Assembly (NCBI GenBank): GCA_030386875.1
Contig: CM059570.1
Coordinates: 33,657,422 to 33,721,421 of the forward strand
Direction: 5' to 3'
DNA length: 64,000 nucleotides
Origin: Morinoia aosen
Lineage: Eukaryota; Arthropoda; Malacostraca; Amphipoda; Talitridae
A model generated the notes under the pieces. The model did not search any database and was not told where the DNA came from. It saw only the letters and a list, made by a program, of their open reading frames with translations. Position 1 is the first letter of the stretch, and every line of letters starts with the position of its first letter. Shown here piece by piece: positions 1 to 11,800 of the stretch. The position numbers and the translations under genes are program-made.

Positions 1-130
1 CTCACAAAACTCATCAATGTGCGCAAATGCCGTATACTATCATACGTGGGAGCGACACCCCGACCCTAGTGCCACACTTACGTCAGGCAAAAATGGTTCG
101 TTGACAATGAGTTTTTGGTATTTCTATGAG

Positions 131-495
131 ATTAGATTAGATTATAAGTTAGTTTAAGCCTCCCTAACCGCTACAAAAATAGAGCGTATCGAAGAGAGGA
201 AGGAGGAAGGCACCATTTAGTATGGAGATAAGAAAATGAGGAATCTATGCAGAAAGGGCATAGAAACAGTAAGATGGGAAAGAAGTTCATGAAATAAGAT
301 AAAAGTTGAAGAAGAAAGTCAGAGGTGCTGAAAAACAGGACAGTAGTGAACCGAAAAAAGGTGGTCCTTAACATAACAAAAAACATTTTATTTCAACAAA
401 AAGAAGGCCTACCTAACTCTCAGCTCGGGCCCTCACATTTTTCCCCTGGGAGCGCTAATTCCCATAGATACAATAGTTGTATCCCCCTGAGGGGG
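131..495 (-). mobile_element. SINE-like dispersed element, copy 1, with 15-bp TSD
   Basis: About 365-bp copy of the window's commonest dispersed repeat. The 15-bp sequence tggtatttctatgag is present perfectly at both edges (116-130 and 496-510). Read on the minus strand the element begins at the cccctcaggggg end and finishes in a variable (TAATCTAAT)n tail, as in LINE-mobilised short elements. There is no poly(A) tail. An open frame starting MFFVMLRTTFFRF recurs across copies but has no recognisable domain and is disrupted in others. Confidence 0.8.
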
Positions 496-510
496 TGGTA
501 TTTCTATGAG

Positions 511-1908
511 TTTAAACGAGAATTCTGCTTGACTCCCCCGCATGAAAGTTACGTACCTAGAGTGGAAAGAGTAGCATTGAAATGGCCGGTGAAATAATTG
601 GGGATCTGAGAAGCTACTTCTTTCGGAGTAAATCACAGAGAACTTAAACCAGCGTTTCATTATTGCAGGTCAAACCATACATTCCATTGACGCACTTCAA
701 CGTGAGTGCTTATAACAGATATTCTACAGACAAGTAGAACAAAACAAGTACTATATACAGCCACCTAACTCGAATTCTTTCATGATATATCACAAGTTCA
801 TTCACATCGTAATACCGATAACGTACCAGGCACTGCCATGTCGTGTGGCTAAATACAAGTGACAGCATTCATATTTTTCAACAGCATTTTGAATTAACTC
901 AACCCTAGTAAAGTATAGAAAACTGTAAACAGAACTGAATTTCCATTGGGAAATGAGAGCTCTGGACAGCCCGTACTTCCACACTCAAGATTGATGAGCG
1001 AGAGGATTGCTTCATGAGTACAAGAAACATTAATAATAGACTGATGCTGTAATTTAAAAATGCCACTTCCTCAGAGAGGGGAAAAAATACTTTGGTATTA
1101 TAGGGTACAGATAAATTTGGAGGAGGATGCAAACCAACTGTATCGGATGAGTCAATGTTACGAGAAGACTAGGTTAGTGGATTAAATGAGGATGCCGACG
1201 GTCACATGCAGCACAAAACATGAACAGGCTTGAGCTCCCCTCCATACATCCGCACCTGGTAGACCGCTGCTCATGTTGTCAACATAGTAGTAGTAGTAGT
1301 AGTTTTAGCATTGATTTGCTAGCGCTACATAGCACAGGTATTCACCCTGCATGTTTTGAGCGGTGAGAATTTGGTATGGGTAGAGGGTTCTAGGTATTCC
1401 AACTTAGAAGTGGATTTTTGCTCGAACAGAAGCTTACTGAAACGATTAGTACTGGGAAATATCTATTCGTGACTCACCAAAAGCTTTCCACACGAGTAAA
1501 TTCCTAGCAACTACCCTGATTACAATGAACGTTGACTCATGGGTAACTGCACTTACTCTGAAGTCGAATCCATGACATAAATGACCCTTTGCAAAGCAAG
1601 AACAAAACTAAAGGTAAACGCACCTCAACTTTCTACACCACACCACGTTCGGTGCACCATTAAAGCGCGAGTAACGCAACCATGGAAAAGAGCTCAATTA
1701 TTCCTAAACTTTGGTTTAGAAATTAGGATGCCGGGAGTGGAGGCACACTTCGGGCAGACCACAGCCAGAGAATTTAAGATATCGGATGGTGACACACGCA
1801 CGACAAATTGGTAACTCCAAAAAAAGAAACACGTCGAAAGATAAAAAAAAACGTGTGGGCCACGCGTCTTTAGACTCAATGCTAGGGCAAGCCAAAGCCA
1901 ATGCTGAA
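511..1908. other. Non-coding stretch between two SINE-like copies
   Basis: Apart from the TAG microsatellite I see no gene, RNA or repeat structure here. Short open frames have no coding character. Confidence 0.5.
1285..1302. repeat. (TAG)n microsatellite
   Basis: Six uninterrupted TAG units. Confidence 0.8.
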
Positions 1909-1920
1909 ATTCATGAGGGA

Positions 1921-2289
1921 TTAGATTATTAGATTATAAGTTAGTTTAAGCCTCCCTAACCGCTGCAAAAATAGAGCGTATCGAAGAGAGGAAGGAGGAA
2001 GGCACCATTTAGTATGGAGATAAGAAAATGAGGAATCTATGCAGAAAGGGCATAGAAACAGTAAGATGGGAAAGAAGTTCATGAAATAAGATAAAAGTTG
2101 TAGAAGAAAGTCAGAGGTGCTGAAAAACAGGACAGTAGTGAACCGAAAAAAGGTGGTCCTTAACATAACAAAAAACATTTTATTTCAACAAAAAGAAGGC
2201 CTATCTAACTCTCAGCTCGGGCCCTCACATTTTTCCCCTGGGAGCGCTAATTCCCATAGATACAATAGTTGTATCCCCCTGAGGGGCCC
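1921..2289 (-). mobile_element. SINE-like dispersed element, copy 2, with 12-bp TSD
   Basis: Nearly identical to copy 1 (only scattered differences), bounded by a perfect 12-bp duplication attcatgaggga (1909-1920 and 2290-2301). The tail carries one extra TAATCT-type unit compared with other copies. Confidence 0.8.
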
Positions 2290-2301
2290 ATTCATGAGGG
2301 A

Positions 2302-3739
2302 ACTAAATTGTAATTCCTAACTCAACACAATAGCTTAAACTTACTCAACAAGCACCCATTCATTTGTTACAGCTAATATCATCCATGGGTAAGGCAGACC
2401 AGACTTTTATATCAAACGGTAGCTTTTAATATCAAGTGATGGATACAAGGCAAAACTCCTCTTCTCACCAAAAAGCAATTTTCTCCCGGACAAACAAGGA
2501 AAATAAATCAGAGCATAAATGTCAGTCCCCACATTAGCGCAGAGTATGACAGCTGCGACACGTACAGGGCAAATATCACCCCATGGCGCTCGTTCAATTC
2601 CTTAAGATCTATGGCAAAAATAAAACATAAGAGCGAGTAGCTGAAAATGCATTGTCACCGCTCTCCCACTTCATGCTTGCTTCATTAGACGGTCGCGTCA
2701 AAGAATGAAGACTTTGTTCAAAAAATGAGCCAGCAAGGAAACGCAGTGTTCATAACATGAAAATATGGTAACTAAAACATCTGCAACCACGAGCACTATC
2801 ACAAAATCAAACTTATGCAGATCCCTAAAAGTAGACAGGAGGGTTCACCACTGCACTGACATTCTGCGCCTGAAATTTTCACCTCGTATAGCCGTCAGCA
2901 CAAAACGATTGGTTTTCCAGTGAATGATAAAGTTACCTGGCACAACACGGTAACGTAGATTACAACATAAAACAGTCTTTGATACACTTCAGCTAAGTTT
3001 ATGCACAATATCAATATGTACAACGAAGGCAAGAAATTTTCACAGCACTACACTTGTGAGCTAAAGAACGTAACACTGGTGCTATCCTATTTAATGTGTT
3101 GCCTGTGCTATATTTTAAAATTCAGACATATGAATTAGTCTACAATCATACACTGTAGCTCCTTTTCAAGATTATCATGCTGAAGGAATGGTGAGCGGCG
3201 CGACTCGAGAATATTACCACCCACAGAAACGGAGATGACGCAAAAAATTTAACCCCTTCATAAAAGCAACACCCACCACACACATCGAGTCATGGATGCC
3301 AAATCAGGAGCTAGTATCAGAGGACCGTCAAGCTAACTAAGGCAGGCACAGCCAGCAAATTTCTATTGAAAAAAGAAATGACACTCATTTCTCCAGGACT
3401 GCTTAACGTTCAAGCAATATTAAAGGACAATCCTATGAAGCAAAATCATTAGTGTGTCCTTTTCACAGAAGCGTAGGAACAAGCTGAAATGAAATTTTTA
3501 TGTTCTACAGTCTGAAGCACAACATGCAATGCCAAATAGCCTCACAATCTTCCAGCCCAAATTCCCACTTTTCTTTATTTCCCTTCATTCCGCTGACACG
3601 AACTCTGTATAGACTTGAAGTAATTTCGAGCAGAAATGAATGAATGAAAACCAAGAATGAAATGAATTGGCCAGTCCAAGTACAGGCTTTCTCTAATTAG
3701 ACAGCCAGAGCAATCAAATTAAAAGAGATAATGATTGAT
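2302..3739. other. Non-coding stretch, no feature seen
   Basis: AT-rich sequence downstream of the ligase gene. No open frame with a recognisable domain and no repeat structure were seen. Confidence 0.5.
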
Positions 3740-3960
3740 TACTAGTTTCGGCCTTGCTTACCACAGAGATCTTCATGGAGAGGAAGGATGAAAGTACCAT
3801 TTAGTATGGAGATTAAGGGAACGTGGAATCTATGCACAAGATGTGTTCCCGCACAGGATCCCTCACACATAGAAACAATTTCAGAAGGAAGGTCAGGAAA
3901 CAAGATAAACCTTAAAGAGTAAAGAGCCGCAACGAGGCTACGCATTTCGTTAAAAAGTGC
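3740..3960 (-). repeat. Diverged fragment of the SINE-like element
   Basis: Matches the family over the accatttagtatggag block and the following gaatctatgca block, but with many substitutions and an unrelated segment inside. It lacks the conserved end with cccctgagggg. It is an old truncated copy. Confidence 0.6.
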
Positions 3961-5264
3961 CGATCAACAGCAAATGGTAGACGAGCACTGAAAGTTTGTA
4001 AGTGGCGGGACAGCCAGGTAACAATAAAAGAATATTGATATCGAACAAGTACAGACACAAAATTGAACAGACTCAGTTCAACAGGGACTCGGACCTCTCA
4101 TTGGTAAAAAAGAAAGAATGAGCTGTCACGAATTAACTAAAAGACGTATTAGTTGATAAAAAATTCACAAAAAAGATCTATCGGCCACCTTAGCTCAAGG
4201 GCAGCAACACTAAGAATGAAAACCCACCTTATTACAATAAAACCCAAGCCAGACTATAACAATCAGTTGTAAGAGTTCAGGAAGCTCGGATCACTGCTAT
4301 GAAGGCCGGCTTAATCTCGGCAGCAAAACATAACAACTAATAAGCATCGTTTTAAGATGAGTTGAGAATGCAAAATGCTTTGAGCCAACCGGTCCCAAAC
4401 CGCGCTGCAGGGCAATGCTCTCCAGTTCTCTTCCACAACTGATACGAAATGCCTCCAGAATACACCCCAGCACTTCAAGATAATCATTGCACGAAAAAAA
4501 AACCAAGTGAAGGTAATAACAAAACTAGGAATGAGTAGCACCAAAATTTCAGACCTATGATGTAATAGCTACAGCGTCGTACACAGGCCCCCACAGAGGT
4601 AGGGCCTAAACTTAAGCGCTACTGTACATTCCTGAGGTAAAGCAGGCCCGAAACATTGCTCTGCATGTGGGCCACCTGAAGCAAGTCTGGTGAAGCTTAA
4701 CGACCGCCATCGTACAGTAGCCCCCAACATCTTCATTTGGAGCCGCGTAAAAAAGTAAACACTCCAATGCTATAAATTTACAGCAATCTTTTTTCCACAC
4801 TTGCTATAGTAAAATCAAAACACTAACGCAAGCACGACCAGGAACGTCTTTGCAGAATATTGAGTGAAGTTATAACATCGAAGTGCATCAAATCAAATAG
4901 AAGCAAAATTTGAAAAACTTAGAGACCGCATTTGTATTTTAGACAGAAATAAAACATGTTGAAGTGGAGGGTAAACACTTTCAACCATCTTGACAAAATG
5001 ATCAAAACAAAGCCTCAAAGAAAAATAGTCTCCAGCATCTCTTAAAACCATTCTAAAATTTCTTTCAAATCAACTTTTCCGTCTTTTACAACAGTAAAAA
5101 AGCTCCATCAACACAGACCAATTCAATGCAGAGTATACACAAAAGAGCATTCCAATTCCCAAACTTATAAAAAGAGTATCAAGAAAAGAAAACAAGAACG
5201 CACGTAAACCAGGGTTAAAACAGTCCTGAGCTGGCAATACAACTCACTGCATGTGAAAAGCAGG
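3961..5264 (-). other. Probable 3' UTR/downstream region of the RNF216-like gene
   Basis: AT-rich sequence directly downstream of the stop codon on the minus strand, with no coding signal. A minus-strand AATAAA occurs further down at 3574-3579 and ATTAAA-like sites lie nearby, but none can be assigned as the real polyadenylation signal from sequence alone. Confidence 0.35.
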
Positions 5265-5864
5265 CTATTGAGAAGACCCAGCATCTCCCTGCTGCCTGTT
5301 CTCGTTGGCTTCAACACCGTCCATGCGGTTGTTGTGGTCAGCAACGCGCACTCTCTCGGGCCGCTTTGGTCGCACCCCCATCTCATTCTCAACGAGTCTA
5401 GCCCCAGCAAGGTCACCAACGGGCGGCAAACGCAGCCGCTCTTGTTCTGCGGCATCATTTTGACCCGCTCCAACAATGCGAACACCGCCATCAGCAGAGC
5501 GACTACGAAGCAGTCCGAGCCCGAGCACACGAGTGACGGGCGGCGCAGGAGGAATGCCATTCGGGAACGGAACGTAGGTGTTGTCCCGCGGCGGTCGTCG
5601 GATGTGCGGCCAGCGCTCGGCGGCGCGATAACACGCAAGAGGCTGCGGGGGGTTGGGAGCCACTCTCCCTGCGGCGGGCGGCAGAGCTGCGGTGTAGTGA
5701 CCGTGGTCCACGGGGCCTCTGTAGTCGTGAGCTCGGGCGGGTTGGGGGCGAGGGGGAGGGTTGAGGAACGGAGGAGGTGGGGGAGGATCGGCACCACGAC
5801 GGGGCAGGACATTGTACTGGATTTCCCAGTGGTTATTGCCGGCCCCTCCGGCCTGTACCTCCAC
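5265..5864 (-). CDS. RNF216: RNF216-like gene, terminal coding exon with stop
   Basis: 600 nt, 199 codons plus TAG at 5265-5267. The acceptor is gcctcgcag|GTGGAGG, phase 0. It encodes VEVQAGGAGNNHWEIQYNVL, a proline-rich run, then an Arg/Pro-rich hydrophilic tail ending in a Gln/Gly/Ser-rich sequence. The high GC of this exon also opens long antisense frames, which are shadows. The tail resembles vertebrate RNF216 only in being proline-rich; no specific motif is claimed. Confidence 0.85.
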   Translation of the reverse strand: MEVQAGGAGNNHWEIQYNVLPRRGADPPPPPPFLNPPPRPQPARAHDYRGPVDHGHYTAALPPAAGRVAPNPPQPLACYRAAERWPHIRRPPRDNTYVPFPNGIPPAPPVTRVLGLGLLRSRSADGGVRIVGAGQNDAAEQERLRLPPVGDLAGARLVENEMGVRPKRPERVRVADHNNRMDGVEANENRQQGDAGSSQ

Positions 5865-8800
5865 CTGCGAGGCAAATCTCAATAATGCACTAGCATGCAT
5901 TGCTCTTCTAATTCTTCTAACTGCGCTCGTAGAATATCGCTGCAAGAAGTAGCAAGAATTGACATTATTCATGCGCGAATTATTCAATGCACACTCAACC
6001 TGCACTTGATTTACTGAGGGAAACATGGCTTCATCCTCTCTTTACAGCTATCAGCAGATGTGAATATTGAGTGTAACAACTCAAAAGCAATTTCTATAGT
6101 AAACAATGCTAAAACTTAACAAATTTTGTTGAACAATTTTGAATTAAAAAGCCCTGTAGGTGAGGTAGCTCACAAGAGGTAGGAAGACGCAAAGCGCCAT
6201 ACAACTCAAATATTCGGTGGGTGGGAATGTGGACCTTCCTGTCACTGAGCAATGCACACTGATGACAGAGCTAGTATCATACCTACGACCTAGCTGGGTA
6301 CATCATTGAAACGTACTCATGACACACTTGCACCACTGACGCACACCTGTCATTACAGCTTTAGTACCCCAAAATTAAAAGTGGATTGGAAAAAAACTTA
6401 TTTAGTTAATATAGGGACTAACATGGAAGTATCAAGTAAAATGTTTTGCCAGCTGATGCACCTTCAAGCACATGGGCAAGATGTCATTTCTTGTTCCAGG
6501 TACAGCAAGGTTACTTAGTACCAACTTCTGTGGTACTGTACTCAAGTATATCCAAATATCTGCGTACATAACCTGTGATTATCAGAGAATGTCAGTCAAA
6601 ACTTGATGAAATTTGCAGGTAAATTGCAAGCATTAAAATTACTTTGGACCAAACTCAAAATTAAAAAGGAAGGAATGGGAAAAATCTGAGTTAAGGCAAC
6701 ACAGGCTACCAACAAAGAATCGTCATAAGTAAATAGACACTTAAAAATTCACACTACAAATTTAAATCAGTAAACACATGTTTTAATTTAATGTGTGGAA
6801 TCATCAGTAATTGAAATGGAGTAAATTGTCCTTATACGTCTAAGAACGACAGCTCACTTCGAACAAAAAACGTACAAGTTCTGTTGACATTCAAAGTGTC
6901 TACATACTTTTGACACACTCCAGCAAACCCAGTGCTGCAAAAAATGAAAAACCAAGCAATTCAAGAACACGTCACAAACAAGAGAGAGTGATGAAAAACA
7001 TTAACTGCTAGGAAAAGAAATCGGAGGATGGTGCAAAAACAGGGAGAACTAAAAGTAATTGCTAGCCTCTAGGCGAGCCAAGGTGGCTTAGGATACGTTT
7101 CTGACGGAGCTACATCGTCAAACGGCACGAAAAATTCGACAAGTACAAAACATATGAAACACAAAAACACAAAAATTAACACCAGCTACTGCGAGTTTCT
7201 GCGTCTGTGAAGAATTTTTCCAACGTTCTACAACGTAGCTCGGCAAGAAAAGTGGCCATAAAACCCTGCTGCTCTCAAATCACTACGCCTTGAGGCAACT
7301 AAAAATAAACGCAAATTGGAGGGGGGGATCGGGAGGAATACTCTTGTGTCAGACACAGAGGAGAGTCACCACTCACTCTCGGGTTGTGAAGGTTTCGGTG
7401 GTCAAGATTGACCTGCACCTGCAACCAATTACCGGCTTCCATGGCAGCAGGGGCGGCACCTCCGTGGGCAGGCGGGGGCGGCGGCGGAGGCGCTTGTGCT
7501 CCGCCTGCGCCGCCCAATGCGCCATCTGCAACACACGGAGCCAGGGTCAGTGCCACTGTTAATGTGACATTTTCTCTACTAGGAACGCTACCGCGATCGA
7601 AAAGCCGCCCAATGCACCATCTGCAACACACAGAGCCAGGGTCAGTGGCCACTACTTCTCTACTAGGATTAAATTAGATGTTAGTTTAAGCCTTCTTAGT
7701 AAAAAAAAAAGACTTTCAAAGAAAGGAAGGAACCATTTAGTATGGAGATAAGGGAATGCTGAATCTGTGCAGAAGGGGCATAGAAAGAGTAAGTTGAAAA
7801 AGAAGTTCATGAAACAAGATAAAAGTTGAAGAAGAAAGTAGTAGGTGCTGAAAAACAGGACTGCAGTGAGCCGAAAAAATGTGGTCCCCAATATAACAAA
7901 AACATTTTACTTCAACAAAAAGACCTACCTAACTCTCAGCTCGGGCCTTCACACATTTTCCCCCCGGCAGTGCTAAGTCCCATAGATAATATAGTTGTAT
8001 CCCCCTGAGAGGAGAAGTTCACGAAACCAGAATAAAAGTTGAAGAAGAAAATAGAAAGTGCTGAAAAACGTGACAGCAGTGAACCAAAAAAAGGTGGTGC
8101 TCAACATAACAAATACATTTCGTTTCAACAAAAAGAAAGCCTACCTAACTCTCAGCTCGGGCCCTCACACATTCCCCCTGTGAGTGCTAACTCTCATAGA
8201 TACAAGAGTTGTATCCCTTAAGGAGACTTTTCTACTAGGAACGTTATCACAATCGAAAAGCAACAACTCCATCTTACAGCATCACCATCCGTGACACGCG
8301 TGCTAAGTTTGGGGGACGTCTTTTTCACCAACCGTCAATCAAAATTAAGAAATCGTTATACCAACATAATTATTAACTGATTGTTGATTACAATCATGGT
8401 GTACAGAACAAAAAAGAATGAATGAACGATTGAGTTGGAAGATGCTAAAGAACCACGGCATACTTACGATTGCAAGTCGTTGAAAACAGAAACTTGCAGA
8501 GGGTAAAATAATCAACAACAGAGACATGGAAACCATTCTGAAGCATTTGAAAACTTTTGAAAAGGCGATAGGAAGAGTTGGGGTAGTAAGTCAGCGGTAG
8601 TAAGTCTTGACACAGTTGAGCTAAGGAATTTCTTTGATAGCGAGATTCTTCGATCATTTTGCACAATGCAAACACACATAACAGATAACGCAGCATTGAA
8701 GGGGGCAAGAAATAAGTAGTTCAAGAAGAAATTAGAAGGGATGTTTCGTTTTAGTTTAGAAATAGCATGTGCGACAGAATGTGTTACAAGACTTACAAAA

Positions 8801-11800
8801 GGTGGAGTGAAGAGAGCTAACAAGGTTTGGACGCGGCGAGCATAAAAAATGATGGAGCAATTTAACTTTAACCCTATAAAGCATGGTGATATGAACTACG
8901 TAAGGATTCCAAACAGTGTCCCTAACACACATTTCATAAAGGTTCCCCTTGCAAACTGTGTCCATAACACACATTTCATGAAGGTTTCCCTTGCAAACGG
9001 TGTCCATAACACACGTTTGGTAAGGTTCCCCTTCCAAACGGTGTCCACAACACACGTTTGGTAAGGTTCCCCTAGCAAACTGTCCATAGCACACGTTTAG
9101 TTAGGTTCCCCTTCCAAACGGTGTCCATCACACGTTTGGTAAGGTTCCCCTTCCAAACGGTGTCCATAACACACGTTTGGTAAGGTTCCCCTTCCAAACG
9201 GTGTCCATAACACACGTTTGGTAAGGTTCCCCTTCCAAACGGTGTCCATAACACACGTTTGGTAAGGCTCCCCTTCCAAACGGTGTCCATAACACACGTT
9301 TAGTAAGGTTCCCCTTCCAAACGGTGTATAACACACGTTTAGTAAGGTTCCCCTTCCAAACGGTGTCCATAACACACGTTTAGTAAGGTTCCCCTTCCAA
9401 ACGGTGTCCATAACACACGTTTAGTAAGGTTCCCCTTCCAAACGGTGTCCATAACACACGTTTGGTAAGGCTGCCCTTGCAAACGGTGTCCATAACACAC
9501 GTTTAGTAAGGTTGCCCTTGCAAACGGTGTCCATAACACACGTTTGGTAAGGTTCCCCTTGCAAACGGTGTCCATAACACACGTTTAGTAAGGTTCCCCT
9601 TGCAAATGGTGTCCATAACACACGTTTAGTAAGGTTCCCCTTCCAAACGGTGTCCATAACACACGTTTGGTAAGGCTCCCCTTGCAAACGGTGTCCATAA
9701 CACACGTTTAGTAAGGCTCCCCTTGCAAACGGTGTCCATAACACACGTTTAGTAAGGTTCCCCTTCCAAACGGTGTCCATAACACACGTTTAGTAAGGTT
9801 CCCCTTCCAAACGGTGTCCATAACACACGTTTAGTAAGGTTCCCCTTCCAAACGGTGTCCATAACACACGTTTGGTAAGGCTGCCCTTGCAAACGGTGTC
9901 CATAACACACGTTTAGTAAGGTTGCCCTTGCAAACGGTGTCCATAACACACGTTTGGTAAGGTTCCCCTTGCAAACGGTGTCCATAACACACGTTTAGTA
10001 AGGTTCCCCTTGCAAACGGTGTCCATAACACACGTTTAGTAAGGTTCCCCTTCCAAACGGTGTCCATAACACACGTTTGGTAAGGCTCCCCTTCCAAACG
10101 GTGTCCATAACACACGTTTAGTAAGGTTCCCCTTCCAAACGGTGTCCATAACACACGTTTAGTAAGGTTCCCCTTCCAAACGGTGTCCATAACACACGTT
10201 TGGTAAGGTTCCCCTTCCAAACGGTGTCCATAACACACGTTTGGTAAGGCTCCCCTTCCAAACGGTGTCCATAACACACGTTTGGTAAGGTTCCCCTTCC
10301 AAACGGTGTCCATAACACACGTTTGGTAAGGTTCCCCTTCCAAACAGTGTCCATAACACACGTTTGGTAAGGTTCCCCTTGCAAACGGTGTCCATAACAC
10401 ACGTTTAGTAAGGTTCCCCTTCCAAACGGTGTATAACACACGTTTAGTAAGGTTCCCCTTGCAAACGGTGTCCATAACACACGTTTAGTAAGGTTCCCCT
10501 TCCAAACGGTGTCCATAACACACGTTTAGTAAGGTTCCCCTTCCAAACGGTGTCCATAACACACGTTTAGTAAGGTTCCCCTTCCAAACGGTGTCCATAA
10601 CACACGTTTGGTAAGGCTGCCCTTGCAAACGGTGTCCATAACACACGTTTAGTAAGGTTGCCCTTGCAAACGGTGTCCATAACACACGTTTGGTGAGGTT
10701 CCCCTTGCAAACGGTGTCCATAACACACGTTTAGTAAGGTTCCCCTTGCAAACGGTGTCCATAACACACGTTTAGTAAGGTTCCCCTTCCAAACGGTGTC
10801 CATAACACACGTTTGGTAAGGCTCCCCTTGCAAACGGTGTCCATAACACACGTTTAGTAAGGTTGCCCTTGCAAATGGTGTCCATAACACACGTTTGGTA
10901 AGGTTCCCCTTGCAAACGGTGTCCATAACACACGTTTAGTAAGGCTCCCCTTGCAAACGGTGTCCATAACACACGTTTAGTAAGGTTCCCCTTCCAAACG
11001 GTGTCCATAACACACGTTTGGTAAGGCTCCCCTTGCAAACGGTGTCCATAACACACGTTTAGTAAGGTTGCCCTTGCAAACGGTGTCCATAACACACGTT
11101 TGGTAAGGTTCCCCTTGCAAACGGTGTCCATAACACACGTTTAGTAAGGTTCCCCTTGCAAACGGTGTCCATAACACACGTTTAGTAAGGTTCCCCTTCC
11201 AAACGGTGTCCATAACACACGTTTGGTAAGGCTCCCCTTGCAAACGGTGTCCATAACACACGTTTAGTAAGGTTGCCCTTGCAAACGGTGTCCATAACAC
11301 ACGTTTGGTAAGGTTCCCCTTGCAAACGGTGTCCATAACACACGTTTAGTAAGGCTCCCCTTGCAAACAGTGTCCATAACACACGTTTAGTAAGGTTCCC
11401 CTTCCAAACGGTGTCCATAACACACGTTTGGTAAGGCTCCCCTTGCAAACGGTGTCCATAACACACGTTTAGTAAGGTTGCCCTTGCAAACGAGGTTTGG
11501 AGAGGTGAGAGTGCGCAAGGTACTCACTCAAGGCAGCAACAGCAGGAGGCGCAATGCCGTGGTTGCGAGGCTGCTGGTGGTAGTACTGATGGGCGGGCTG
11601 CGGCCGCATGATGAGGTGCTCAGGGCCCCGGCCCCCCTGTGAACACAACAACGTCTTCACTCAATGACTAACAGTATTGCTCAATTCCTTCTAATGAACC
11701 AACTTTAGCAGCCTACAAATCAATTCCTTCAAATGAACACACACCAAAACCCCACAGGCGGAGCTACAGAAGGTGTTGAGATATTACTATAGTTGTTACT

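Noticed and set aside
171-386. Recurrent small protein MFFVMLRTTFFRFTTVLFF as a real gene family
   Set aside because: It lies wholly inside the SINE-like element, is broken in several copies and has no known domain; its recurrence follows from repeat copy number.
5253-5885. Plus-strand 210-codon frame and other antisense frames across the last ligase exon
   Set aside because: High GC opens all frames here. The minus frame continues the ligase in phase from the previous exon and has the proline-rich tail expected; the others have no domain.
8756-11660. Many overlapping minus-strand frames with the periodic peptide MDTVWKGNLTKRVLWTPF
   Set aside because: They are translations of an intronic 41-bp tandem repeat between two phase-matched ligase exons. 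Period 41 residues equals three DNA units, so the peptide periodicity has no independent meaning.
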